A stretch of 64,000 nucleotides of DNA from Sacculina carcini (Eukaryota; Arthropoda; Thecostraca; Sacculinidae), in NCBI GenBank assembly GCA_916048095.2, contig OU696589.1, positions 599,501-663,500 of the forward strand. Reading direction: 5' to 3'. Every line of letters starts with the position of its first letter. The stretch's first letter is position 1. Shown here piece after piece: positions 1 to 11,636 of the stretch. Made by a program: the position numbers and the translations under genes. Below the pieces are notes generated by a model. That model ran no database searches, was not told the DNA's origin, and saw only the letters and a list, made by a program, of their open reading frames with translations.

Positions 1-75
1 TTACTTACTGAGACCATTGAATTACGTCCAGTTAATGCCAACACTTTGCAGTAGATTTTACTGAGGATAGCTGAC
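1..75 (-). pseudogene. possible continuation of Gypsy pol beyond the satellite
   Basis: These 75 bases are the unique flank to the left of the 22-bp satellite. Because the other flank (2819 onward) is a minus-strand Gypsy RT cut just after its Y-L-G motif, this flank could be the downstream side of the same RT. The few codons visible are too short and broken to identify, so this is only an inference from position. Confidence 0.2.
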
Positions 76-2818
76 AATATGTAGTAATAATGTTGACAAT
101 ATGTAGCAATAATATGGACAGTATGTAGCAATAATGTTGACAATATGTAGCAATATTGTTGACAATATGTAGCAATAATGTTGACAATATGTAACAATAA
201 TGTGGACAATATGTAGCAATAATGTTGACAATATGTAGCAATAATGTTGACAATATGTAGCAATAATGTTGACAATATTTAGCAATAATGTTGACAATAT
301 GTAGCAATAATGTTGACAATATGTAGTAATAATGTTGACAATATGTAGCAATAATGTTGACAATATGTAGCAATAATGTTGACAATATTTAGCAATAATT
401 TTGACAATATGTAGCAATAATGTTGACAATATGTAGCAATAATGTTGACAATATGTAGCAATAATGTTGACAATATTTAGCAATAATGTTGACAATATGT
501 AGCAATAATGTTGACAATATTTAGCAATAATGTTGACAATATGTAGCAATAATGTGGACAATATGTAGTAATAATGTTGACAATATGTAGCAATAATGTG
601 GACAATATGTAGTAATAATGTTGACAATATGTAGTAATAATGTTGACAATATGTAGCAATAATGTTGACAATATGTAGCAATAATGTTGACAGTATGTAG
701 CAATAATGTTGACAATATTTAGCAATAATGTTGACAATATGTAGCAATAATGTTGACAATATTTAGCAATAATGTTGACAATATGTAGCAATAATGTTGA
801 CAATATGTAGTAATAATGTTGACAATATGTAGCAATAATGTTCACAATATGTAGCAATAATGTTGACAATATGTAGCAATAATGTTGACAATATTTAGCA
901 ATAATGTTGACAATATGTAGCCATAATGTGGACAGTATGTAGCAATAATGTTGACAATATGTAGCAATAATGTTGACAATATGTAGCAGTAATGTTGACA
1001 ATATGTAGCAATAATGTTGGCAATATGTAGCAATAATGTGGACAGTATGTAGCAATAATGTTGACAATATGTAGCAATAATATTGACAATATGTAGCAAT
1101 AATGTTGACAATATGTAACAATAATGTTGACAATATGTAGCAATAATGTTGACAATATTTAGCAATAATGTTGACAATATGTAGCAATAATGTTGACAAT
1201 ATGTAGTAATAATGTTGACAATATGTAGCAATAATGTTGACAATATGTAGCAATAATGTTGACAATATTTAGCAATAATTTTGACAATATGTAGCAATAA
1301 TGTTGACAATATGTAGCAATAATGTTGACAATATGTAGCAATAATGTTGACAATATTTAGCAATAATGTTGACAATATGTAGCAATAATGTTGACAATAT
1401 TTAGCAATAATGTTGACAATATGTAGCAATAATGTGGACAATATGTAGTAATAATGTTGACAATATGTAGCAATAATGTGGACAATATGTAGTAATAATG
1501 TTGACAATATGTAGTAATAATGTTGACAATATGTAGCAATAATGTTGACAATATGTAGCAATAATGTTGACAGTATGTAGCAATAATGTTGACAATATTT
1601 AGCAATAATGTTGACAATATGTAGCAATAATGTTGACAATATTTAGCAATAATGTTGACAATATGTAGCAATAATGTTGACAATATGTAGTAATAATGTT
1701 GACAATATGTAGCAATAATGTTCACAATATGTAGCAATAATGTTGACAATATGTAGCAATAATGTTGACAATATTTAGCAATAATGTTGACAATATGTAG
1801 CCATAATGTGGACAGTATGTAGCAATAATGTTGACAATATGTAGCAATAATGTTGACAATATGTAGCAGTAATGTTGACAATATGTAGCAATAATGTTGG
1901 CAATATGTAGCAATAATGTGGACAGTATGTAGCAATAATGTTGACAATATGTAGCAATAATATTGACAATATGTAGCAATAATGTTGACAATATGTAACA
2001 ATAATGTGGACAGTATGTAGCAATAATGTTGACAATATGTAGCAGTAATGTTGACAATATGTAGCCATAATGTGGACAGTATGTAGTAATAATGTTGACA
2101 ATATGTAGCAATAATGTTGACAATATGTAGCAGTAATGTTGACAATATGTAGCAATAATGTTGGCAATATGTAGCAATAATGTGGACAGTATGTAGCAAT
2201 AATGTTGACAATATGTAGCAATAATATTGACAATATGTAGCAATAATGTTGACAATATGTAGCAATAATGTGGACAGTATGTAGCAATAATGTTGACAAT
2301 ATGTAGCAATAATGTGGACAATATGTAGCAATAATGTTGACAATATGTAGCAATGATGTTGACAATATTTAGCAATAATGTTGACAATATGTAGCAATAA
2401 TGTTGACAATATGTAGTAATAATGTTGACAATATGTAGCAATAATGTTGACAATATGTAGCAATAATGTTGACAATATGTAGCAATAATGTTGACAATAT
2501 GTAACAATAATGTGGACAGTATGTAGCAATAATGTTGACAATATGTAGTAATAATGTTGACAATATATAGCAATAATGTGGACAATATGTAGCAATGATG
2601 TTGACAATATGTAGCAATAATGTTGACAATATGTAGCAGTAATGTTGACAATATGTAGCAATAATGTTGACAATATGCAGCAGTAATATTGACAATATGT
2701 AGCAATAATGTTGACAATATGTAGCAATAATGTGGACAGTATGTAGCAATAATGTTGACAATATGTAGCAATAATGTTGACAATATGTAGCAATAATGTT
2801 GAAAATATGTAGCAATAA
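76..2818. repeat. 22-bp tandem satellite with 880-bp higher-order repeat
   Basis: About 124 head-to-tail copies of a 22-bp unit (GTTGACAATATGTAGCAATAAT) with recurring single-base variants. The variants repeat in the same order: about 227-1126 matches 1107-2006 at an offset of exactly 880 bp (40 units), for example TTCACAATAT at 841 and 1721 and CCATAATGTGG at 921 and 1801. A further partial copy is offset by 264 bp (12 units, 1861 to 2125). The minus strand of the unit has no stop codon in any frame and 22 is not a multiple of 3, so long minus ORFs with a 22-residue repeat appear by default; they are not genes. No centromeric or other role can be read from the sequence. Confidence 0.97.
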
Positions 2819-3606
2819 TTTCGGGATAATCTCGCCATATATATGCCCAAATACTGGACTTGACCTTGAAATAAATTGCATTTTTCCCCGCGCATTATCA
2901 TGCCGTACTCTAGGATTCTGTTCAGTACGTTCTCCAGATTCTTCATGTGTTCTTCGTCATCATCACCTGTAATTATCACATCTTCCAAGTATGCCGCAAC
3001 ACCAGGCAAATCAATAACCATGGACTCCATCAATCGCTGAATAATCGCTGGACTCGAGGTTCGCATCGGTGAAATCGAGAGTGGAGAATTCGTTTCCCCC
3101 TTGCAGTTTCACCAATTCATCATCTAGAGATAGAATAGAGTGCTGGTCACCTCTAATTGATTATTTAGCTGTTTGAAATCGCCACATATGCGTATTTTTC
3201 CCGACAGCTTGGCCACGCACACTATAGGATACACATGTGCGCAATAGTTAACTGTCTGCAACACTTTCATGATCACCAAACGATCCAACTTTGTCTTTGT
3301 AGCGTCTCGTCATGCGTAGGGAATTTCTCTCGGTTTTGCAAATGACGGTTTCGCCGTAGGTTTCAGTGTCAACTTGGCTTGAAATTTATTGCACTGTCCC
3401 AGTTCATCACATCATGAAATTTATCTTTCAACCCTTTCAGTTTGGAGTGTATCTGAGACGATTGTTGTCGCACTTTCGTAATGTGGTCTTGGCTCAGATT
3501 CTGACACAGCGTCCATAATGACGTACAACGTTTCATCCTCTTCAAAAATCGATAAACCGCTTTTTGTGAGCCCAAGTTGATCGCTTAGGTCTAGGCCCAA
3601 TAAATT
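2819..3606 (-). pseudogene. Ty3/Gypsy pol fragment (protease end and RT), decayed
   Basis: Minus-strand reading from 3606 gives a Gypsy pol order: end of a retropepsin (N-L-L-G-L-D-L type), then an RT entry segment with K-L-T-L-K-P and K-I-R-I-C-G-D-F-K, then the RT palm with Y-L-E-D-V (normally YLDDV), e-H-x-x-N-L, K-C and Y-L-G. The reading needs at least three frame changes and crosses internal stops, so it is inactive. The spacing KLTLKP to CGDFK to YLDD is like Mag/K02A2.6-type Gypsy elements. It is cut at 2818/2819 by the 22-bp satellite, inside RT. No LTRs, RNase H or integrase were found next to it. Confidence 0.75.
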
Positions 3607-3651
3607 CGCACTTTTAATTGCAGTGTAATTCGCACTTTTAATTGCAGCGTG
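3604..3651. repeat. 24-bp tandem duplication
   Basis: Two adjacent copies of a 24-bp unit beginning AATTCGCACTTTTAATTGCA lie exactly between the Gypsy fragment and the Penelope-like fragment, so the duplication marks the junction of two insertions. Confidence 0.85.
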
Positions 3652-4047
3652 CGATGAGAGATATTGTGGCCAAAAATGTGACAGATAGTGACGAAAATAC
3701 TCGAGTAAAACTTGTTATTTATTACAACACACAAAAAACAGCAAACTTGGTTCTTCGAAACAAGCCGGAGAGTGACAAGCCCGCGCAGCTGCAGCAGCAT
3801 CACGTCGTGTACCAATTTCAATGCAACGTCGAGGGGTGTGGACCTCACACATACATTGGCATGACGACGACGACGCTGTCGCGGCGGCTGACTTGCCACC
3901 TCAACAACGGTGCAATCAAGAGGCATTTTAGTTCGGCGCATGACAGAAAAATCACACGTCAAGACATCGTCGAAGGAACTCAGGTTTTGGCCCGCGAAAA
4001 CGACGCACGGCGATTGCGCATGCGATTGCGGTATATATCACCCAGCT
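3642..4047 (+). pseudogene. Penelope-like element, GIY-YIG endonuclease end
   Basis: About 130 codons give the C-terminal part of a Penelope-like retroelement protein: a V-I-Y-Y-x-x-x-K linker (about residues 25-40), then V-V-Y-Q-F-Q-C ... Y-I-G-M-T ... L-S-R-R-L-x-x-H (about 55-85), which is the GIY-YIG nuclease core, and a trailing L-x-x-E-N-D-x-R-R-L-R-M-R segment. In the family this nuclease nicks target DNA for reverse transcription. The RT domain is missing upstream (5' truncation), and the conserved E-A-L-Y-I end is garbled, so the copy is dead. It runs straight into (AC)n/(TA)n microsatellites. Confidence 0.78.
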
Positions 4048-4051
4048 GAGG

Positions 4052-4296
4052 GTGGGACACACACACAGACACACACACACACACACACACAGAGGATCTC
4101 TTTTATATATATAGATATATATATATATATATATATATAAATATATATGAAGAAAGAAAAGAAAACACAAATGACTGCCACTTCTTTGCTTCTGTGTTTC
4201 TTGCTTCGCTTCTGTGTTTTCTTTTCTTTCTTCATATATGTCGAAAACTTCAAATATATATATATATATAGTAAAAGTCATAGTCATAGTAAAAGC

Positions 4297-4356
<60 letters not shown>

Positions 4357-4360
4357 GACG
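4052..4360. repeat. AC and TA microsatellites around a 27-bp hairpin
   Basis: An (AC)n tract (about 4055-4092) is followed by (TA)n tracts (about 4105-4147, 4254-4270 and 4300-4355). Between them 4143-4169 and 4213-4239 form a perfect 27-bp inverted repeat of purine-rich sequence with a 43-base loop. Nothing coding is visible. Confidence 0.9.
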
Positions 4361-4488
4361 TTTTGTGTAATATTAAACACTTTACACGATTTTCAATACA
4401 TATTAAAACGATTGTGATTAAAAGGCTGCATCAACATAATGTGTGTATGTGTGTATGTGTGTACACGGCCGTGAACGTGCAACACAAG

Positions 4489-4639
4489 TGGCCACTGTGT
4501 TTGTAATATCCCTGCCTGCTGACATTCAACTGCCATCGAACGCGACGGCGGTGTTGAGAACAGGAGATGGGGCAATGTTCACGTGGAACGTATCCTACAC
4601 ATCCGAGTCAGCGTCCGCATATACTGCTACCCATTCCCG
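4489..4639 (+). CDS. polycystin-1-like PKD-domain gene, exon A (first half of a PKD repeat)
   Basis: The frame L-P-A-D-I-Q-L-P-S-N-A-T-A-V-L-R-T-G-D-G followed by M-F-T-W-N-V-S-Y matches the first strands of a PKD (Ig-like beta-sandwich) repeat, with the typical G-D-G and central Trp. The exon ends CATTCCCG with a GT donor at 4640, leaving two bases of a codon. Exon B at 5521 starts with one base, so the join is in frame and continues the same domain (S-R-L-Y-N-H-S-G-T-Y). N-glycosylation sequons (NAT, NVS) fit an extracellular region. The start is uncertain: 4489 follows an AG but has a poor pyrimidine tract and a GT-rich microsatellite upstream. Family membership is by motif only. Confidence 0.55.
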
Positions 4640-5520
4640 GTAGACACCAACACACAATCGAGCCGAAATTGATCAATTAATTGCTCCATGATGTACCGTT
4701 GTGATAGAGAGATTGATGTGTCATTAATTGTCTGTCTGACACATTGCAATATTAGCCCTTGCCTAATTGAAATCTCGCAAACAATCGCGGCGCCAAAGGA
4801 GGCCTGTGTAGGAACAGCTAATGTAGAACCGAATCATCTTCAAAAAAATGTCAAGCTCCCATGGACCCCCAAAATCCTGACCAAGAACATTTTGAGTGCA
4901 GTTATTTATGTGTCGCCACACTCCTGCATCCCTTTACTTAACCCCCATCGGACGAATTCTGGAACCGCCACTGAATTAAAATAATGGTATGTAGAAAGTA
5001 TAAGTACAAATAATGCATAAGAAAATAGATTCAATTGTTTTAGCGCACCTTCTAAATAACAACGTGAATTATAAACAAACGATTGAGCAGGCCAAAGCCG
5101 CTTAAATTTGACGCCAAGGAGACAAAATCAATGGGCACAGTGTAAAAGTTCATGCAATACAAAAACATGCAAACTAGGGAAATCCAAGTCATGCACCAAA
5201 TCAGGAGTCAGAAATGGAAGCTGAGTCACTATATGGTCTTTGGTTACTCCGTTTGCTCATTCGTGGTTAAAGAGTTTTCATCCTGCTGGCTGTGTTATCA
5301 ATTTCCTCGCTGAAAATTCGAATTAAGGCAGCCGGGTTAATCTCTGCTGTATCCATTACTTCAGGAATAATTGTTGGTTTTTACTTTAATAATTTCTCCG
5401 CCGCGCTCTGTAAGAACTGGTGCTTCCCGCCGTCGCCCAATAACGCATCGATCACTTGATTTATGACTTTCGAATTCACGAATAATTTTTTCTGCGGTGC
5501 GGATAATATTGCTTTGACAG
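4640..5520 (+). other. intron between PKD exons A and B
   Basis: 881 bases between a GT donor and a TTTGACAG acceptor. I see no repeat family and no convincing gene. Minus-strand reading of about 5040-5520 shows some protein-like stretches broken by stops, possibly an old transposon remnant, but nothing I can name. Confidence 0.5.
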
Positions 5521-5666
5521 TTTGTACAACCACAGCGGAACGTACGAAGCTGACCTACTGATATTCAACCGAGTTTCGAGAGTATCGCAAACGGCTAATG
5601 TTTCTTTACTGCAGAAAATTGAGAATGCTTCGGCTCAAATTCTTTACCTGCCGCAACTTCCAATCG
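5521..5666 (+). CDS. polycystin-1-like PKD-domain gene, exon B (second half of a PKD repeat)
   Basis: After the TTTGACAG acceptor the exon reads Y-N-H-S-G-T-Y-E-A-D-L-L-I-F-N-R-V-S-R-V-S-Q, then T-A-N-V-S-L-L-Q-K-I. This is the classic second half of a PKD repeat (h-x-Y-x-x-x-G-x-Y-x-v ... N-x-V-S ... V-x-V) as seen in polycystin-1 arrays. Length is 146 bp: one base completes exon A's last codon, 48 codons follow, and one base remains at the GT donor (5667). Exon C supplies the missing two bases. Three sequons (NHS, NVS, NAS) suggest an extracellular segment. The donor CG/GTACGA is only moderate. Confidence 0.68.
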
Positions 5667-7670
5667 GTACGATTAACATGATTTTTTTCTTCTCGATATT
5701 TCAGTATTGTGGCAATGTACATCACTGTGTGCTTTAATTAATGCACACATTGTGGTGTGATTGCTTACTGTGTGCGAGAGAGTTCTAGAGCGCGTTGGGA
5801 TGTGTATGGTTTTGTCGGCATGTGCGCGTGTGACAGCCAAAGTGAGAGGCTTTAGTGACCAGCTTGCCGCTGATTGGATGCTACGATGTCTTTCTGCAAG
5901 CGTGGTCGTGGCTGGCTTACCCGCCTGGACGTTCATTCGCGTGCTGTTATTCTGCTAAAGTCTGATCATACAAATCAGAAAATACACACATATACCTAAA
6001 AGGAGTCCAATTTCTAACAGCATTGGTTTGTGTAACGAAAACAAGATTCTACCCTGTCACGTCCGAGCTCACGATCCACTCTTCGGATACTGGATCTCAC
6101 CAGATCACACGATCTATACAGATAATTTGACTTCACACAGGTCCTTGATCTCAGTAGACCCTACACAGTCGTGCTAGACCCCAAGTGCCTTCCAGCATCA
6201 GCATCATCAGCAGCAGAATCTTTTGGTGCCTTCCAGCATCAACAGTGGCCTACCACCGGAAGACAGCGGTGGAGGTGCTCGGCGGCGTGTCAGGCTGGTG
6301 TGCATGGAGATGACAGTGCAGCATGGTGCCGGCAGGAGGCAGCTGAGGAGCTGTGGTCGAGGAATGCTGATCGTTACGCATGCACTGGTGTAAGACACGT
6401 CGCTGGGCAGCTACAGGATTGCCGGTGGAGGCGAAGATCACTGGTGGAGGATGCTGGTGCTGGACGGCAGGTGACAGAGAGGGGCTGCTGAAGCCGGAGG
6501 ACGACGACGGAGCGGCTTGCGTGTGCGGCGGCGAGAAATCGACGACGACGGTGCGGCTTGCGTGTGCGGCGGAATCTCGGCTGTCTACAACGGGGTGGTG
6601 AATAGTACGGATGGCGGCGGGAGCACGGTGGGTGCTGGGGCCGTGTTGTTGTGCTCTGTCGCGACAGCCGGTGATGAAGCAGACGGCGGGCTGCGGCGGA
6701 GCACTGAAGAGTATGGGCGAGGCGGGAGCGAGGTGGGCGAGGTGGGAGCGTGGTGGACTCTGGGGCCTGACGTGTTGTGCTTCGCCACAGCCACGGTGTG
6801 TGCGTCTGGTGGAGGCCGTCGCCGGGTTAGGCTGTTTTTTGTTGTTTGGTTGATTTCTCTTGATTTGCGCTTTTTGTTTTCACTTGAATTGTCTACTGTT
6901 TAGTTAGTTTATGTTTATTAAAAACAGGTGGAGGTGTGGCGTGACTCTATACGGTGAGAGAGTGAGACATTGTGAGCGTATGTGAGCTCGTTGGACTGTA
7001 TACGGTTGTGTGCGCGCGTGTGTGTTTGTGTGATTTGCGTTGGCGCTTTGTGTATCTTGTAGGTGTGTGTTTATAGGTGTGTTTGTATGTGTGTATGCGT
7101 GTCACGTTGTTACGTGCTTATATCCGCGGCGGCGAGCGAGTGACCGGCTTGCCGCTGATTGGTTGTGAGGGATGTGCGTGTGTGTAGTAGTAGTAGTGAT
7201 TTTATTATTCGAATTCCGCAAAGCGGTTTTTCATTCATGCTGACACGAGATATACACGGATTATGCAAGCTATAAAACTAGAAGTGGTATTTCAATGATA
7301 AAATGACAATGAAAGTACTTGATCTAAAAAGACATACTCAATCGTCTAAACGTCCGATCACACAGACACACACACACGTTCAAGCACACGCGCAACGTGA
7401 CCAGTGTTACCAGTATGGGCATGGTGTGTGCCCGTGTCTGCTCCCGTGAGTGACGGTGTGAGCGCGGGGAGTCGTGTTCGAAGTGTTGTTGGGAGTGTCG
7501 CGACGTCTTGTGGGTGCGCGTGCAGCAGTGATGTCCACGTGCGCCTGTCTATAAATACAGTTTCATGTTTTGTTTGCTACAGTTTGATTGTCACATGAGT
7601 GCAAAATAACACACGGTCGGTTTGATCAGTGTTCATGCATTGAACTATGTTTTTTCCATTCGGAATTCAG
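5667..7670 (+). other. intron between PKD exons B and C, with GC-rich segment
   Basis: About 2 kb without a recognisable gene. From about 6230 to 6850 the sequence is markedly GC-rich and includes a 42-bp tandem pair (about 6495-6580, GACGACGGTGCGGCTTGCG type). The motif GACCAGCTTGCCGCTGATTGG at about 5857 recurs with one change at about 7143. The open frames across the GC-rich part look compositional, without family motifs. TG-rich stretches occupy 6990-7100. Confidence 0.5.
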
Positions 7671-7849
7671 GAGGAGAACAGTACATTATCGGCCATGGTT
7701 CAGAAGCAAGCATGTTTCCATGGGAGAGACCCATGATGTGTGTGGTGAGATTGTTGAAAGGCAGTGTTTCAGCTTACGTTCTTCAAACTGAAGATGGTGT
7801 CACCAAGTGGACATCCAGTAATGATTCGTTCAACATCTCGTTCACAAAG
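7671..7849 (+). CDS. polycystin-1-like PKD-domain gene, exon C (start of the next PKD repeat)
   Basis: The acceptor TTCCATTCGGAATTCAG is followed by GA, which completes the Gly codon left open by exon B, then 59 codons up to an AAG/GTTAAC donor at 7850 (phase 0). The protein has M-C-V-V-R-L-L-K-G-S-V-S-A-Y-V-L, T-E-D-G-V, K-W and F-N-I-S-F: the first half of a PKD repeat with its D-G turn. Two sequons (NDS, NIS) are present. The next exon in the same phase that completes the domain is 37.8 kb downstream at 45675. Confidence 0.65.
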
Positions 7850-8635
7850 GTTAACGAACAAAGATTACAATTACCGAACAAAGGTTACCGAATGAAATTA
7901 CGGAAGTTCAAGTTATGCTATGCTAAAAGTTGATATATATCAATTTGGTTACTTGTACTAATTTTTTGACCCGGGTCTCTTGACTCAGGTAAAGGACAGC
8001 AATTTGCATGTATGTATGTGTGGGGAAAGCCCATGAAATGTCACTGAGGCAATGTATTTATATATACATATGTGTATGCGTATAAATAAAAGGAATGATA
8101 AGGTATTGTACCTAAGTGATGAAGTATTTTTTGTCAATTATAAAATTTTGCGTTACTTCAGCGCCCTGCGGGTTGTTTCGCTTATCCAAACTGCATCAGA
8201 CGTGTTCGGTCTCAGAGCGTAATATCAATATGATTTCTAGCAAATTTACTCACTTATTACATAGCTTGAACTACTTGCGGGTAATCGTTTCAATACGACA
8301 CAAACTTGTTTGTTCAACAGCCCGGGACGTATCGTGTATTTGTATATACCATCAATGAACTGCAGAAAGTTATTGCCATGAATTCAACCGTCTCAGGTAC
8401 AGCAGGGAAATGTTCTAAAACATTGTTAAGCATTTTCATACCTTAAATTTGGTATCGCACCTAAATTAAATACGCGTAAATTAATAAACAACATTTCGCT
8501 TTGGTGGACTAGAAACAATTAACTTATGTTTAATTGTCACAACAAAATGATTTAAGTTATTCAAAACGTATTTTGTCGCAATTTCTGGTTGTATTGCTGT
8601 ATTTCAGTAGTTTTCGAGTCGTGTGTTGTTCGGGT
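7850..8635 (+). other. start of the 37.8-kb intron, no element recognised
   Basis: AT-rich sequence following the exon C donor. A TATATA/TGTATG-rich stretch lies near 8040-8080. I see no gene or repeat family here. Confidence 0.5.
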
Positions 8636-9020
8636 TTTTCATCTTACTGGTAACCACGCTGTATCAGTACAACCAGTGTAACAAAGTTGAGTGGACGACT
8701 CAACCGGGCTTCACCACTGTTTTTATAGTAAAGATGGTGGCTGGAAACTCTTCTAGACTAAAAACCAAACCTGCGTCAAACGCGTATGAACTGCTTGCTA
8801 GCCAACGGCTATCTATCAGCTACTTGTCGTTCTCCATTGTGCATGTGTGACAGTGCTGAGGTCGTGTGGGCGCGTGAAAGTCACGGATAACCAGCTGATA
8901 TCGGCGCCAGGAGAAAATCGCATTGTCTCAGTGACGGTGGATGGTGAATCTACCAATTGCTGTCTTACATTATCAACCGGTGCCACAGCGAGTATGTGTA
9001 ATGCGAAAAAACGAAATAAA
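8636..9020 (+). pseudogene. decayed retroelement-like segment with protease-like motif
   Basis: The first part (about 8640-8760) aligns by eye with 53650-53770 (shared TACTGGTAA, CAGTACAACCA and GGTGGCT blocks), so it is a dispersed repeat. About 8940-9000 can be read as V-T-V-D-G-E-S followed by L-S-T-G-A-T-A-S, resembling a retropepsin D-T-G-A site with the Asp lost. Frames are broken. The link to an LTR retrotransposon is an inference from this one motif. Confidence 0.35.
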
Positions 9021-9615
9021 CTGTAGTAAGATTGATTATTAATGTAATACTTTGGTGCTCTAAAATAAAAAAAGCTTCGCTAACAAATCGTTTAAAGTTG
9101 TGGTAATATTTTGGAAGACACTTCACTTAAACCCGTGAAAAAGATTGCGAAAATCACTTCATTTCGAAATGCATACATCTACTAAATACTATTACTCGTA
9201 CGAACCGTGCATGCATCTGTCCGAAAACGCCAACTACTGTTTTCGGATAGATATTGCCTTTCTTCGAACGCTGAGTGTTCATTGAGCTATATTTCAGTTG
9301 TGTTATGAGTATATGTGTTCTAACCCTATATTTGGATTTTCCTTTACTTGTTTTGTTCATAAGGAATGTTTGTCTTTATAAAAACGGATATGTCTTGCAT
9401 GTTCATTAAATTATTTCTAAGCCTAATCTTTTTGTTAACTCCAATTAATCTTACTTTTGTTCAAGGTTAGTTTTTGTTCTTTCTTTCATGTGATAAAGAA
9501 TCAGAGCTCGCAGCCAATAATTTTGTAATTTTCCTGATGAATTCTGTCATCACATTCCATTTATGCAAATTTCAGTCCAACCTGCATTGTATTCAATTTC
9601 ACTTTGCCTATTATT

Positions 9616-10130
9616 ATTATTATTTATTACAGGCAAACCCAGTAGCATGGGAAGAGTGCAAAAACGATTGCCACTCTGCGGACGCCCCATGTACCGGATG
9701 CGCCCAAAAGATTGAGAGAGAAAGAGTTCGAAGAAAAAATAATTCTAGATTGAAAGGAAGTTCGAAAACAAAATAATAAATAAATATCAATAAACAATAA
9801 ACCACCATCCGATAACACTCCATATTATCACCTTTACTCTCCATATTATCACCTTCACTCTCCATATTATCACCTTCACTCTCCATATTATCACCTTCAC
9901 TCTCCATATTATCACCTTCACTCTCCATATTATCACCTTCACTCTCCATATTATCACCTTCACTCTCCATATTATCAATTTTATACAAAACAATCCTTCG
10001 AGAGATCGAGATATTAACCTTTTGTGATTGCTCCACACCGCATCCACACTCTTAAAGTCATCAACGTTTTCTTGGTGCGCGGAGTGGTCCTTAATGAAGT
10101 TGACTCTAACAAATATGTAATACCAAAACA
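9616..10130 (-). mobile_element. 3' end of non-LTR retrotransposon (family X), minus
   Basis: Read on the minus strand this ends in TTTGCCTGTAATAAATAATAATAATA, an AAT-type tail. The preceding 170 bases match three other places: 13995-14160 (minus), 18680-18830 (+) and, shorter, 26804-26875 (+). The shared core includes G-GCGC-TTCCGGT, CCGCAGAGTGGCAATAGTG and CATGCTACTGG. In the 14-15 kb copy the same 3' region follows an RT-type ORF end, which identifies it as that element's 3' UTR. This copy carries a 21-bp minisatellite (9817-9976). No coding sequence remains. Confidence 0.6.
9817..9976. repeat. 21-bp minisatellite, about 7.5 copies
   Basis: Near-perfect tandem copies of CTCCATATTATCACCTTCACT. 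The unit is a multiple of 3, so the minus strand reads as a 7-residue protein repeat (M-E-S-E-G-D-N), but it sits in a retrotransposon 3' UTR and there is no sign of a real gene. Confidence 0.95.
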
Positions 10131-10134
10131 TTTT

Positions 10135-11630
10135 CCTCTATGAGTAGTTGAAAAACACAGTTGTGACTTTCCAGCAGCAACAAACGTAGTGAGCAGGCGG
10201 TCTGGCTATCAGGTGACGCCAAACACGCATTATGTGATAATGTGGCTTATAGATATATATTTTGTGTATTTCATTTTTATCCTTAATTTTTGGTCATTAT
10301 ATTACAAATATAAAGTGAAATTTTTTAATATCTAATGTCTTTAAGTGGAATAATAAATATTGGGAAATATGGTCTCTTGGTCAAAAACCGAGAGACTTTA
10401 ACCGCTTTGAGCTAGTTCTAAAAATCAATATTTTCCAAAAATATTTTACACACCGGGCTTTTGAAGCAAATGGAACCATAATTCCACATGCACTCATTAC
10501 AATTCAGACTTTCGTAATATAAGTGTCACCCTACTGTTGATGGTTGAATCCGTTAAAAACCGAAATAACTTGTTGTAAAGTCAGATAATAGCAGCACAAC
10601 GTTCCACCTGCATTAAGTACGCCAACGCTTAAAAACAAGCACCATCCTTTCACACACAACGCACGCACCGAACTCTTCTCTAATGCGCTGTCTCTCAAGC
10701 ACACATCAAGATTTAAACACGTGCACACGCGCACACGCTTAGCTCATATCCTGTAGAACAACTATGTGAGTACAACTATGTGAGTACACACACCAATATA
10801 CACATCACTAAAGTCCGGATGCTCAGAGAAAACGCCATAAATGCCCATATTTGCCTATTTTATGGTTTTTTCCAGATAAATTCCTATTTTGCTCATTCGT
10901 CAAAAATATTGCCTATTCTATCCAAAAAATCACATATATCGAAGACTTTCAAGTAAATGTGTTATACAAGTAAATACAAATCAAAGTATGCAGAGATGAT
11001 ACAGCTAGGCTTGATTTCGCATTCACATGGATGAGACAGTGTTTCATACGACATATATTGGCCTTTCCGCATTGACGTTTATCTTCGCTATGCGGGTTTG
11101 TATGTTTGATCGCTCTCAGAGAACAGTTTACGTTACTTCCTCTGAATCGAAAAGTATGGATCACGTATAGACAGAGACATAGTTATTGTGTGTATAGCAA
11201 TGCACTCTCGATGAGTTCCTGTGTGCACTGTTGCTGAATTAGGATCTCGTAATTATATGTGCGTGTGTTGTGTACATACACATTCGGCGTAGAGCGGTGT
11301 CTGGTTCATCATGCCAGAGGGATGCTTGTTTAAGTATAATCCACAACCCGACCTACCAGTGATGTTTGTGTGTGCAAGCTTTGTATTTGAAAGTCTATAT
11401 TTCTGTGTCTGTATCTGTAAAGTGTATATATGAGCGGAGCTAGTGTGAACGAGCCGGCTAGAAGAACGTTCAGCATCTGTCAAAGTGATGAATTCATATC
11501 CGACCAAATCAATGCAACAGGGCTTTGTGTTTATAAACGCACATTTATTCATATTTCATACGCAAGCAAATGTGAAGCTCACTTTCTCACCGCTCCCACT
11601 AAATATTGAAACCATCTAAAATACAAACAC
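10135..11630. other. no gene recognised
   Basis: About 1.5 kb of AT-rich intronic sequence. Short open frames on both strands show no motifs, and I found no tandem repeats longer than a few bases. Confidence 0.5.
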
Positions 11631-11636
11631 ACAAAA

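Noticed and set aside
58-3066. Long minus-strand ORFs (up to 569 codons) with a 22-residue repeat
   Set aside because: They are reads through the 22-bp satellite, whose minus strand has no stop in any frame; only the first 80 or so residues of the longest one are real sequence, from a Gypsy RT.
6171-6903. GC-rich open frames as a host gene
   Set aside because: Frames overlap on both strands, are rich in Ala/Gly/Arg from base composition, and show no motif; they lie within an intron of the PKD-domain gene.
9620-10036. Protein-coding gene with a seven-residue repeat on the minus strand
   Set aside because: The repeat is a 21-bp minisatellite in a retrotransposon 3' UTR found in other copies without this array.
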